A stretch of 22,593 bases of DNA, taken from the IMG/VR virus record IMGVR_UViG_3300034404_000005, positions 1 to 22,593 of that record. The stretch is one strand, 5' to 3'. This document shows, one piece after another, positions 1 through 6,823 of this stretch. The translations under genes were made by a program, and so were the position numbers. Position 1 is the stretch's first letter, and every line of letters starts with the position of its first letter. The notes under the pieces were generated by a model. That model did not search any database. It had not been told where the DNA came from and was given only the letters and a program-made list of their open reading frames with translations. Origin of the DNA: a virus.

Positions 1-1
1 A

Positions 2-607
2 AACGAGAACTTTGATATACTGGCACGGGCTTTTTTAAACAATGACCCAACTACAGGAGTTTTAAAAAGCGATGTTTATACGTTTCGCAGAGTTGATTTG
101 ACTAATGCGACGAGTGATTATGATTTACAGCTTGGAGAAGAGGCTTATTATGTATGGGATACAGAGATAAGCACTTCTTTGCCTTTAAGTATTAAAGTGA
201 GTGGAATGTTGTATGAGTTGATTGTTGTTGTTCCAAACAAAGCAACTAGTGGAATAGACTTAAGGTTATATCCAAATAATACGACTTATTCATCGGCTTT
301 TGAAAGGACTTCGATATATCCAGAGTCTGATGGGGCGAATGTTCATAACTGTAAGGACACGAATCCCGCTTTTCACTACGAATATGTAGGTGGAGGTGGG
401 ATATTAATTTCTTGGTTGCAAACCACAACAACAAATAAAGGAGAAATGCATCACCTTACTATACAGAGTAGTAATAACTCGGTTTCAGTTCATATACAAG
501 CAGCACACAGATGGAATGATACTACTACTGTTTGGTCTTCGCTCGGAACTTTGATTATTGCGGATTCAAATGGGACTTTATATGTTTCGGTCAGGAGGTT
601 AGTATGA
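2..607 (+). CDS. Tail fibre/appendage protein, C-terminal part (5' end outside window)
   Basis: The reading frame is open from the first bases of the window, so this is the 3' part of a longer gene. A TTG at 98 could be read as a start, but nothing favours it: the frame continues upstream without a stop and no ribosome binding site precedes it. About 201 residues are visible. They are rich in Thr, Ser, Asn, Tyr and Gly, with alternating hydrophobic residues typical of beta-structure, and lack coiled coil or membrane segments. This composition fits the distal part of a tail fibre or receptor-binding appendage. The next gene, a tail-fibre-assembly-like protein overlapping by four bases (ATGA), supports this because such chaperones usually follow the fibre they fold. 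The function is inferred from composition and position; no specific family was recognised. Confidence 0.6.
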   Translation, partial: NENFDILARAFLNNDPTTGVLKSDVYTFRRVDLTNATSDYDLQLGEEAYYVWDTEISTSLPLSIKVSGMLYELIVVVPNKATSGIDLRLYPNNTTYSSAFERTSIYPESDGANVHNCKDTNPAFHYEYVGGGGILISWLQTTTTNKGEMHHLTIQSSNNSVSVHIQAAHRWNDTTTVWSSLGTLIIADSNGTLYVSVRRLV

Positions 608-1035
608 TGAAAGTCTATGCTTTTATTCACCCAGACTTGAAAATTCTTTGTTGTGCCTTATTACCCGAGGCAGTTCCAGAAGGCGTTGAAGCTGTAGAAC
701 TTGATGTAGAAAGTATTGATGATGTTGTATATGATAACGGACAAATCAGGCTAAAAACAGAGGCAGAAAAACTCGCAGAAGAAAAGCAAAAGAAACTTAC
801 AGAACTGAAAAGTTATGTAGCAAGCATGCTTGAACCGACTGATTATGTGATTGTTAAAATCGCAGAAGCGCAAGCGCTTGGAGATACAGAAAATGTAGAA
901 CAGCTTAAGCAAAAATACGCAACACAGCTTCAGCAAAGACAAGCAATCAGGCAATGGAACGAACAAATGAAACAAGCAATCAAAAACGCACAGACTTTAG
1001 AAGAACTAAGAAGCTTGAAGATTAGATATGGTTAA
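604..1035 (+). CDS. Tail fibre assembly-like protein
   Basis: A 143-residue protein. The start at 604 overlaps the preceding stop (ATGA) and lies 5 bases after AGGAGG at 593-598; the ATG at 607 is an equally usable alternative. An upstream in-frame extension exists but lacks support. The N-terminal third is a small acidic beta domain. The rest is a charged helix, then a segment with the pattern LKSYVASMLEPTDYVIVKIAE and a Gln-rich helix ending in AQTLEELRSL. That arrangement (Leu-rich helix, P-T-D-hydrophobic, then a helix closing with a T-x-E-E-L motif) is characteristic of C-terminal domains of many phage tail-fibre-assembly or fibre-associated proteins. It probably helps fold or attach the fibre encoded just upstream. 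The family resemblance is from memory and not alignment-tested. Confidence 0.6.
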   Translation: MMKVYAFIHPDLKILCCALLPEAVPEGVEAVELDVESIDDVVYDNGQIRLKTEAEKLAEEKQKKLTELKSYVASMLEPTDYVIVKIAEAQALGDTENVEQLKQKYATQLQQRQAIRQWNEQMKQAIKNAQTLEELRSLKIRYG

Positions 1036-1366
1036 GGCTTTGTTTTCTATTAGCACAATCACAGCTTTGTTGTTGTTTGGTGCTTGGCTTTATGAACGCA
1101 AGACACACTTTCAGACAATAGAAAAGCTTTCTATGTGCAAAGCAGAACTTCAAGCTACACAAGAAAACTTACTCAAATACACGCAACTATACACAGACCT
1201 ACGGAACAAATGTGAATTGAACAAAAAGCAAATAGAACAAAAATACACCACACTCTTGCAAAAATCACTTGAACCCTTACCTCAAATTACAATACCGAAA
1301 ACTGAAGATGAATGTCAAGCTTTGGAGGAGATGATAGATGAAGCGTCTTCTTATTTTAGCAAGTAG
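1028..1366 (+). CDS. Inner-membrane spanin (Rz-like i-spanin)
   Basis: A 112-residue protein with one N-terminal membrane helix (about residues 4-22), an N-in signal-anchor topology, and then a long charged helical periplasmic region (about 25-90) with heptad-like Leu/Ile spacing. This is the standard architecture of Rz-type inner-membrane spanins, which with an outer-membrane lipoprotein fuse the two membranes in the last step of Gram-negative lysis. Three Cys lie in the periplasmic part (MCKAEL, NKCELN, DECQAL) and might form disulfides, as lambda Rz does. The gene overlaps the fibre-assembly gene by 8 bases and its own 3' end contains the start of the outer spanin. No clear Shine-Dalgarno precedes the ATG, so translation may be coupled. 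Spanins diverge rapidly; the call rests on architecture and pairing. Confidence 0.8.
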   Translation: MVKALFSISTITALLLFGAWLYERKTHFQTIEKLSMCKAELQATQENLLKYTQLYTDLRNKCELNKKQIEQKYTTLLQKSLEPLPQITIPKTEDECQALEEMIDEASSYFSK

Positions 1367-1577
1367 TTTTACAGTTTTTGCTTGTGCACCAAAACCTCAG
1401 ATAGTAGAAAAAGAAGTGTTTGTGCGGTGTCCTGTGCCTGATGTTCCTAAGACAGAAAGACCAGTAATCAAGCAAGATGCGACTTATCCAGAAAAGCTGA
1501 AAACCTTGTTAGACTATATGTTCAAGCTTGAAAGAGAAAACGAACTATTGAGAAGCATTTTAGATATTTGCAGATAA
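1338..1577 (+). CDS. Outer-membrane spanin lipoprotein (Rz1-like o-spanin)
   Basis: A 79-residue protein starting inside the 3' end of the inner spanin gene in another frame (29-base overlap). It begins with MKRLL, a short hydrophobic stretch and VFAC, a lipobox with Cys16 as the predicted lipidated residue. The mature part of about 64 residues is Pro-rich at first (PVPDVPKTERPV) and ends in a short amphipathic helix. A lipobox, small size, proline content and overlap with a type II membrane protein together define Rz1-type outer spanins. A purine-rich site (GGAGGA, 1324-1329) lies 8 bases before the ATG. The partner is the product of 1028-1366. Extra Cys (RCPVP, DICR) could allow disulfide-linked dimers. 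Phe at -2 makes the lipobox slightly non-canonical. Confidence 0.8.
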   Translation: MKRLLILASSFTVFACAPKPQIVEKEVFVRCPVPDVPKTERPVIKQDATYPEKLKTLLDYMFKLERENELLRSILDICR

Positions 1578-1595
1578 AACAGAACGGTTTAAAAT
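1568..1595 (+). promoter_or_regulatory. Weak sigma70-like promoter candidate
   Basis: TTGCAG (1568-1573), 16 bases, then TAAAAT (1590-1595), lying across the end of the outer spanin gene and the 39-base gap before the next gene. The -10 box matches 5 of 6 consensus positions but the -35 only 3 of 6. It could add transcription of the holin-like and endolysin genes, but chance is likely in AT-rich DNA. Confidence 0.2.
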
Positions 1596-1616
1596 AATCT
1601 AAAAGGAGGTAAAAAC

Positions 1617-1946
1617 ATGCTTGGTCTTCTTGAAACGCTACTTAATGAAGATGTTTTAATCTTTGAAGAGGATTTAAGCAAGGTGGATGTTTTACTTAAA
1701 GACTATCCAGACCTTATTACAGACATAATTAAAGTGCATAGTTTTGCTAAAGATAATGAAGATGTTATAATAGCTGAATACATTTATCCAACAGAAGACA
1801 ACAAACTTATTTATGAACTCGGCACGTTCGGTGTAAAAGAGGCAGTGCGTTTATCTATGGCAATTGATATGCTTGGAGTAAGGTCTAAAAATCTCATTGT
1901 CAGCGTAACATATCCGAAGGAGGATATAGAAGATGAAGGCGATTAA
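1617..1946 (+). CDS. Unknown acidic protein in the lysis cassette
   Basis: A 109-residue acidic protein with no membrane segment or signal peptide and no family I recognise. The start is well supported: AAGGAGGT at 1603-1610 lies 6 bases before the ATG, one of the strongest ribosome binding sites in the window. The sequence is a mixed alpha/beta soluble protein with an acidic tail (KEDIEDEGD). It sits between the spanin pair and a holin-like membrane protein and overlaps the latter by 14 bases, so it is co-expressed with the lysis genes. A role in lysis timing, for example an antiholin-like or cytoplasmic regulator, is possible from position only. Confidence 0.75.
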   Translation: MLGLLETLLNEDVLIFEEDLSKVDVLLKDYPDLITDIIKVHSFAKDNEDVIIAEYIYPTEDNKLIYELGTFGVKEAVRLSMAIDMLGVRSKNLIVSVTYPKEDIEDEGD

Positions 1947-2202
1947 GGATTTTCTTACTTACTACTGGTTTGTGGTTTTATTTTTGCCTCTTGCACTGTA
2001 TCTTTACTATGCAAACTCCTTTGACCCACAGCTAATACCAGACCTTGTATTTCGTAAGCTATCCATTGCATTAGCAAGTTTAGGTTTTGGCTATTTAGCA
2101 AGGCGGTTGATAGTAGGCAGAGTTGATTGGCAAGGAGTGTGGCAGTATGTTTATGCGATTGTTCTTCAGCTTATTGTTGCTCTTTCTTTCATCTTTGGTT
2201 AA
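1933..2202 (+). CDS. Holin-like small membrane protein
   Basis: An 89-residue protein with hydrophobic segments at about residues 10-27, 42-57 and 68-88, a charged N-terminus (MKAIKD) and a basic loop (ARRLIVGR). AAGGAGG at 1917-1923, inside the previous gene, lies 9 bases before the ATG. Small size, two or three membrane helices and position directly before the secreted endolysin fit a holin, which permeabilises the inner membrane and sets lysis time. The middle segment, with its R-K-L-x-I-A-L-A-x-L-G-F-G-Y-L-A-R pattern, resembles some phage holin families with two or three helices, but I cannot confirm this by alignment. The endolysin gene starts inside its 3' end (56-base overlap), a sign of coupled expression. 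Confidence 0.6.
   Translation: MKAIKDFLTYYWFVVLFLPLALYLYYANSFDPQLIPDLVFRKLSIALASLGFGYLARRLIVGRVDWQGVWQYVYAIVLQLIVALSFIFG
2132..2137 (+). promoter_or_regulatory. Ribosome binding site that sets the endolysin start
   Basis: AAGGAG at 2132-2137 lies 9 bases before ATG 2147. It selects the ATG, which places a clean hydrophobic signal peptide at the N-terminus, over an in-frame TTG at 2123. Confidence 0.7.
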
Positions 2203-2737
2203 TGCGCAATCTCTTGAAGCTTGTATTCGTATTGCAGACAAAACCAAGCTTGCTACGACTAAATTCTTTGGCTCCGATTTTCCGTATTGGTATAACATAG
2301 GCTTAGCCCATACAGAAACGAAGTGCAGGTTTGTTGTAAGCAAAGATGGGCATGGTTCTGTAGGCTACTTTCAGCTTACACCAAAATTTTTAGACCCGAT
2401 GCTTAGACCTTACTTTCCCAAATATACAGAAAATCATATGCACCACTTTTATGCCTTTGCGTATTATTTACGCAGTTTATACAAAGAACCACTTTGGATA
2501 ATGTATCAACGGTATAATGGCGGTGATTTAGTTTTGAAAGAGTGTAGCAGGGCTAATAGTGTGCGATGGGAAGATTGTAAAGCACAGTGCAGGCGTAAAG
2601 ATGTGTGCGTGTGGTTTGACGGTTTGACTTGCAGACAATACAGAAATGCTTGTGATATAAACTACAGCTATTCCAAAAAAGTTTATCAAAACGGACAATA
2701 TTACCGCACTGGTGAAGATAAACTGAAATTTTGGTAA
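2147..2737 (+). CDS. Secreted lytic transglycosylase endolysin (SLT-type fold)
   Basis: A 196-residue protein. Residues 1-20 form a signal peptide (MFMRL, a Leu/Phe-rich core, then VNA with predicted cleavage before QS), so it would be exported by the host Sec system without needing the holin for passage. The mature part carries the marks of the SLT/goose-lysozyme-like fold: HTETKC with Glu57 as probable catalytic acid, GSVGYFQ (70-76) as the G-x-x-Q motif, and YNGG (123-126). It would cleave the glycan strands of peptidoglycan. The C-terminal half is Cys-rich (KEC, EDC, AQC, DVC, LTC, NAC); with the two upstream Cys there are eight, enough for four disulfides in the periplasm. The gene sits after the spanins and holin-like gene and before portal. 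An in-frame TTG at 2123 would spoil the signal peptide and is rejected. Confidence 0.85.
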   Translation: MFMRLFFSLLLLFLSSLVNAQSLEACIRIADKTKLATTKFFGSDFPYWYNIGLAHTETKCRFVVSKDGHGSVGYFQLTPKFLDPMLRPYFPKYTENHMHHFYAFAYYLRSLYKEPLWIMYQRYNGGDLVLKECSRANSVRWEDCKAQCRRKDVCVWFDGLTCRQYRNACDINYSYSKKVYQNGQYYRTGEDKLKFW

Positions 2738-2758
2738 GGTTGTGTTATATTTATTTGT

Positions 2759-4540
2759 ATGATTGTTTTAAATGACTATACCAATACCCCATTTACTGTT
2801 GAAGAAGGTGAGTTAGAAAATTTTGCGGTTAGTATATACAATGAATTGAAAAGTTTGAATGAGCCTCGTCATGCGAAAGTCCGAGACTACATTAGAGAAT
2901 TAAACGGAAACTCAGCAATTCCAGAACCAGAACTGGATTGGCAAAGCAATATCAAGTCAAGCTTATTTTTTCAAAAACTTGCTTTTGCTTATTACTACTT
3001 TCGCTCTCTTGTAGATAGAGCAAGTAAAAACTTGCTCACCTTTTACGCATCAGACCCATACAGCAAAATGCCGTCCATTCTGAAAAAATGCTACGACCTT
3101 GCGATTTATAAATCTGATTTCTTTCAAGAAATAGGGCTTACTTTGTTTTATGGTCTTTTGTCTGGACACCTTGCTTTGCTTATAGACACAGATTTTGAAA
3201 TAGACCAATTTGGCGAAGTTGAAAAGAAGCTTGTAGTGAAGGCTTTGCACCCTCTTGATTTTTATGTCTCAAACGATGGTTCCTTTTATGCGTATGATGT
3301 GTATGTCCCATTTGAGAAAGCCTACAGACTTCAAAAGTTCTGGATGATGAAACCAGAGAAACTTGAGCCGTATAACATATCTACATCAAAAGAAACAGTA
3401 GAATATTTAGTGAAAAGTTCTCGCAAGCGGGCTTTTGTGAAGCTTACTTACATCTATGGACGGTATGTCAATAACGATGTAGTATCTACACCAATCAAGA
3501 TAACTCTTTTGAACGATACCAAGCTTGTTGATGTAGAACAAATCAATCATGCGGACAATCTGATGCCAATTGTTCATACTTATTTCTATGCTTCTGATTT
3601 TCAGCTTAGCTACGCAGACCTGATATGGGATTACTACAAAGAAGACACAAGACTTTTGCGGTCTTTTATTGATAGAGTTTTGCTTAGCACAGCGACAGCT
3701 TTTGAGATTTACGTGGATGCTATTAACCAAGAAGATAAAGAAGAGCTTGAGATAGCGCCTTATATGGTGTTTAAAACAACTTCTCCTGACCAAGCGGTTA
3801 GAACCTTTCAACTCGCAAGTATTGACCCGAATGCTTTACCGTTCAGACAAATGATACTAATGGAAGTGCAAAATGTAAGTGCGATGTCTGAGATACTTGA
3901 AGGCAAACCAACTTCAAAAGGCAGACCGACGGCAAAGGAAATACTCATTAAATCTCAACTGAACGCACAGTATGTAAATACTCTCATCAACAGAATTGAA
4001 GAAGAGTTTATTGCAAAAACGGTTCGTAAGATGCTTGCGGTGTTTATTCAGACATTTATAGATGAAATACCAGCAATACTTACTCCAGAAGAGGCTCAAG
4101 AGTTTAACATGTTTGTTAATAAAGCAATTATAGAGGACAAGCCTAAATATTACTATCTTGTCAAAAACATTTACAAAGGTATTACGATTAGAGTTGAAGG
4201 TTTAAGCGGTGTTGTGAGGCAGAAAGAAGAGCTTGAAAGCTTGTTATCAGTGCTTGAGTTATTTAGCAATCTTGGTGCTTTACCATTCCTCAATGTGCCT
4301 ATCATAGTGAAGAGAATAGCTGATATTATGCAACTACCTTCTGAGCTTGTGCGGATACCTACACCAGAAGAAATGCAAGCGATGGCACAAGCGCAAAAAG
4401 TTAAAGAAGAGAACATTAAACAGTTTATCCAGCAAATTCTTTCTGATGAAGAAATGTTGCAAAAGATTGCCCCTAAGTCTAAAGACCTTTTAACATACTT
4501 AAACCTTGCAATAGGAGGTGATAATAATGCAGTTGAATGA
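2759..4540 (+). CDS. Portal protein
   Basis: A 593-residue protein, the usual size for podovirus-type portals. The N-terminal region (about 1-110) is helical with an aromatic stretch (FAYYYFRSLVDRASKNLL), followed by a core with the LFYGLLSGHLALLI helix-strand, a mixed alpha/beta clip/stem-like region (about 150-380), and long C-terminal helices (about 385-590) with a Gln/Met/Glu-rich segment resembling a portal barrel or crown. Portals form the twelve-membered ring at one capsid vertex through which terminase pumps DNA. The call rests on length, fold-like pattern, and the absence of any other portal candidate near the terminase, capsid and adaptor genes. No good Shine-Dalgarno precedes the ATG, unlike most genes here. 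It lies about 4.6 kb upstream of terminase, further than usual. Confidence 0.75.
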   Translation: MIVLNDYTNTPFTVEEGELENFAVSIYNELKSLNEPRHAKVRDYIRELNGNSAIPEPELDWQSNIKSSLFFQKLAFAYYYFRSLVDRASKNLLTFYASDPYSKMPSILKKCYDLAIYKSDFFQEIGLTLFYGLLSGHLALLIDTDFEIDQFGEVEKKLVVKALHPLDFYVSNDGSFYAYDVYVPFEKAYRLQKFWMMKPEKLEPYNISTSKETVEYLVKSSRKRAFVKLTYIYGRYVNNDVVSTPIKITLLNDTKLVDVEQINHADNLMPIVHTYFYASDFQLSYADLIWDYYKEDTRLLRSFIDRVLLSTATAFEIYVDAINQEDKEELEIAPYMVFKTTSPDQAVRTFQLASIDPNALPFRQMILMEVQNVSAMSEILEGKPTSKGRPTAKEILIKSQLNAQYVNTLINRIEEEFIAKTVRKMLAVFIQTFIDEIPAILTPEEAQEFNMFVNKAIIEDKPKYYYLVKNIYKGITIRVEGLSGVVRQKEELESLLSVLELFSNLGALPFLNVPIIVKRIADIMQLPSELVRIPTPEEMQAMAQAQKVKEENIKQFIQQILSDEEMLQKIAPKSKDLLTYLNLAIGGDNNAVE

Positions 4541-4835
4541 TTATCTGCTTACAAGTGTTGTGGTGATTAATGTTGTATTTTTGTTTGCTTTTGTTTTTGT
4601 GGTGTTTAAGTTGATAAAACTTCAGGCAAAACTGGAGCTGATGGAAACAAAGTTTGAAATCTTGCACGAGAGCTTACAAGATTTGATAGAGCGTATGCAG
4701 AAGCTTGACGATAAGATTGACATAATTAAGGAGATAGAAAAGCTTGTAGAACGTATTCAAGTTAAGCGTGAGGAGGATAAAGATAAAGTTAAGCAGTTTT
4801 TGATTAGGAAGTTCAGCCATGATATGGCAGGATGA
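4527..4835 (+). CDS. Small membrane-anchored coiled-coil protein
   Basis: About 102 residues, starting at ATG 4527 rather than the in-frame GTG at 4518, because AGGAGG at 4513-4518 is 8 bases before the ATG and overlaps the GTG. Residues 5-30 form one strongly hydrophobic membrane helix. The remainder is a highly charged continuous helix with heptad Leu/Ile spacing, probably a coiled coil. It overlaps the portal gene by 14 bases. There is no catalytic motif and I do not recognise a family. The same plan (N-terminal membrane helix, then coil) recurs in the gene at 20657. Possible roles are membrane docking during assembly, a component delivered to the host membrane on infection, or exclusion of other phages; none is shown by sequence. 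Confidence 0.8.
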   Translation: MQLNDYLLTSVVVINVVFLFAFVFVVFKLIKLQAKLELMETKFEILHESLQDLIERMQKLDDKIDIIKEIEKLVERIQVKREEDKDKVKQFLIRKFSHDMAG

Positions 4836-5247
4836 TGCGATAACTTTTCAACAGGTGATGGAGAAAGAAACGAAGTTTATAAAGTTTGTTTTTCTGGATG
4901 GAGTGTATATAGGCAAAAAGCTTGGAAATGAATTATTCTGCGATTTTCATCCAACGATTGAGACAGCAAAACTTTTGAAGCAAGCCATAAAGGTTTATAA
5001 ACCAATTGTAGTGCCAGACCCTTATAAACCTACAAGAGAAGGCTTGCTAACCAACACAGGGCAATACATCTACTTCAGACAGTCAATTGTTTATTACGAT
5101 GGTATTATCAGACCAGTTTTCTTTAGCAAGATGTATTCTTCTGATGTGTTTGATGTGCAACCTTTTTCACTGCTTGCAAGAGCTTGGAACGGCGAGTTTG
5201 ATTTACAAACAGCGCAGAAAAAATATTTGGAGGCAATGACGCCATGA
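4819..5247 (+). CDS. Unknown protein before the ATP-grasp gene
   Basis: A 142-residue soluble protein of unrecognised family. AGGAAG at 4806-4811 lies 7 bases before the ATG at 4819, which overlaps the previous gene by 17 bases. Secondary structure looks mixed, with many aromatic residues (YYDGIIRPVFFSKMY) and a PDPYKPTREG loop. The stop overlaps the start of the ATP-grasp gene (ATGA), so the two are likely translated together and might act together. Position between portal and a putative ligase suggests either a minor structural protein or an accessory or substrate protein for the ligase; both are guesses. Confidence 0.75.
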   Translation: MIWQDDAITFQQVMEKETKFIKFVFLDGVYIGKKLGNELFCDFHPTIETAKLLKQAIKVYKPIVVPDPYKPTREGLLTNTGQYIYFRQSIVYYDGIIRPVFFSKMYSSDVFDVQPFSLLARAWNGEFDLQTAQKKYLEAMTP

Positions 5248-6455
5248 GGGTGCTTGTGTTTGGGACAGGAATTGAATTTAGCCACGTGCTTGGTTTAGCT
5301 ACTGCGGGACATGAGGTGTATTATTACACCGATTACATCTCTCCATATCCGAGCTTTGATGATTTTGCCACAGGGTTTGGTTTTGAAAACATCAAAAAAG
5401 TGCATAATTTCTTTGCCTACATAGACAAAGTAGATAAGATTGTCGGCTTTGATGTGTATGGTGGAGATTTGTTTTCTTTCTTAGCGAACAAAGGATATAA
5501 AACTTTCGGTGGTGGGATAGCTACGGAGCTTGAGTTAGACAGAAAGTTTCTTAAAGTTATGTTGAAATCAGCTGGTGTTCCTGCTCCAGAATACAAAATT
5601 GTAAGAGGTTTTAAAAATATCAAACCACCTTGTGTAGTGAAACTTTCTATCTTTAGAGGTTCAGCAGAAACTTTCTTTATCAACAACGAAGCAGAAAAAC
5701 GCAACTACGAAGCAAAACTGAGAAAAGAGTTCGGAGAATTTCTTGACCAGATGGAGTTTATCGTAGAAGAACAGCTTGAGCTTGATGATAGATATGTTGA
5801 AGCTGGAATAGATGCAGTATATGACTATGAACAAGGTGGTTTTCTCTTTCCAATGCTCTGCGGAGTAGAGTATAAAAAAGGTGTATATATCGGTAGAGTA
5901 TGCAATAGCTTGTCTGAGTTGCCAAAACCTTTGCAAGAAACACTGATAAAGCTTGACCCTATTTTTAAAAAGTTTAAGTATAAAGGTTTTATAAGCACAG
6001 AAGAGTTTATCAATACACGAGGCACAGACCACTACTTCCTTGATATAACAGTTAGGTCTCCTTACCCGCTTGGACTTGGTTATAGATACGCAATGATAAA
6101 TTTTGCAGATGTAGTGCTGAACGGAGCAAGACCTGTTTTCAGAGATAAGTTTTATGTAGCTGTGCCTATGAAGATTGAAGAGGCAAAAGAATTCTTTGTG
6201 TATGTTGATACACCCGACCCAGAAAAAGATACAAGATATAACTTTGAAGCTTTGATGAAAGTCAAAGGTGAGTATTACATACCAAAAGGCGAAGGTGTAG
6301 AAGCTTGTGTGTGTGAGTGTTTCTCTTCTCTTGACGAGGTTAAAATAATAAAAACTATGGAACAGTTAGTGAAGAAGGTTTCGGCAGTATCAATGCAGGA
6401 TGATTTACCTAACTTACCTCTTGCTTTGCGAGAGGTGAAAAAACTATGGAGATAA
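5244..6455 (+). CDS. ATP-grasp ligase-like protein related in pattern to glycinamide ribonucleotide synthetase
   Basis: A 403-residue protein with the domain order of ATP-grasp carboxylate-amine ligases. Residues 1-90 resemble the pre-ATP-grasp nucleotide-like fold (MRVLVFGTGIE, AGHEVYYYTD, GFDVYGGDLF). Residues 89-118 hold GGGIATELELDR and SAGVPAPEY, close in pattern to the PurD segment where a lid helix precedes the ATP-grasp domain. Lys133 (CVVKLS) is a probable ATP ligand, FIVEEQLEL (172-180) the adenine-binding strand, and GFISTEEF with YFLDITVR (248-271) the metal-binding strands. The usual E-x-N metal motif reads D-I-T (267-269), so chemistry may differ from PurD. A CVCEC cluster occurs at 355-359. 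Known family members join a carboxylate to an amine using ATP through an acyl-phosphate; substrate here is unknown. GGAGG at 5229-5233 is 10 bases before the ATG. Its place among virion genes is unusual. Confidence 0.75.
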   Translation: MRVLVFGTGIEFSHVLGLATAGHEVYYYTDYISPYPSFDDFATGFGFENIKKVHNFFAYIDKVDKIVGFDVYGGDLFSFLANKGYKTFGGGIATELELDRKFLKVMLKSAGVPAPEYKIVRGFKNIKPPCVVKLSIFRGSAETFFINNEAEKRNYEAKLRKEFGEFLDQMEFIVEEQLELDDRYVEAGIDAVYDYEQGGFLFPMLCGVEYKKGVYIGRVCNSLSELPKPLQETLIKLDPIFKKFKYKGFISTEEFINTRGTDHYFLDITVRSPYPLGLGYRYAMINFADVVLNGARPVFRDKFYVAVPMKIEEAKEFFVYVDTPDPEKDTRYNFEALMKVKGEYYIPKGEGVEACVCECFSSLDEVKIIKTMEQLVKKVSAVSMQDDLPNLPLALREVKKLWR

Positions 6456-6823
6456 TGAAATACGCAAGACTTGAGGAGTTGTTAAAAGAGTACGAGCAAG
6501 TGCAGTCTATCAATCAGAAAAGTCTTGATATTATGTCTATTGAAGTTCAGTTTCAAGGATATAGAAAACTGCTTGAAGAAATAGAACGGGAAAAACGCAA
6601 TCTTGAAAAGCTTGAAAGACAAGCTGACGTGCTTGGTATAAAGAACCCAGTTAGAACGAAAAACGAAATTGCAATGGTTAAAGCGAGATTACTTGAGCTT
6701 GAAAAAGCGATTTACGATGCGTTTAAATCATTTCGTGCTAAAGAAGAAGCAACACCAACTACAGCTATACAGATTAACATTATGACCTCTTCTCCTGATG
6801 CACCAATTGTGGAGGAAGAGTGA
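6446..6823 (+). CDS. Coiled-coil protein, possible small terminase subunit
   Basis: A 125-residue protein with GAGGTG at 6432-6437, 8 bases before the ATG, overlapping the ATP-grasp gene by 10 bases. Residues 5-60 and 75-100 are charged helices with heptad spacing, joined by a loop (QADVLGIKNPVRT). The tail has a short beta-like stretch (TAIQINIM), then DAPIVEEE. An oligomerising coiled core with a short beta-rich, acidic C-terminus resembles some small terminase subunits, and none is otherwise seen in the window. However, no N-terminal helix-turn-helix is evident and large terminase is 2.4 kb away. It could equally be a scaffold-like or tail accessory protein. Confidence 0.7.
   Translation: MEIMKYARLEELLKEYEQVQSINQKSLDIMSIEVQFQGYRKLLEEIEREKRNLEKLERQADVLGIKNPVRTKNEIAMVKARLLELEKAIYDAFKSFRAKEEATPTTAIQINIMTSSPDAPIVEEE

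Noticed and set aside
532-603. Upstream extension of the tail-fibre-assembly-like gene
   Set aside because: AGGAGG at 593-598 and the ATGA overlap place the start at 604 or 607; the extension would overlap the fibre gene by 76 bases without its own signal.
5661-6032. - strand frames within the ATP-grasp gene
   Set aside because: Cys/Phe/Leu-rich shadow frames, several mutually overlapping, with no start signals.
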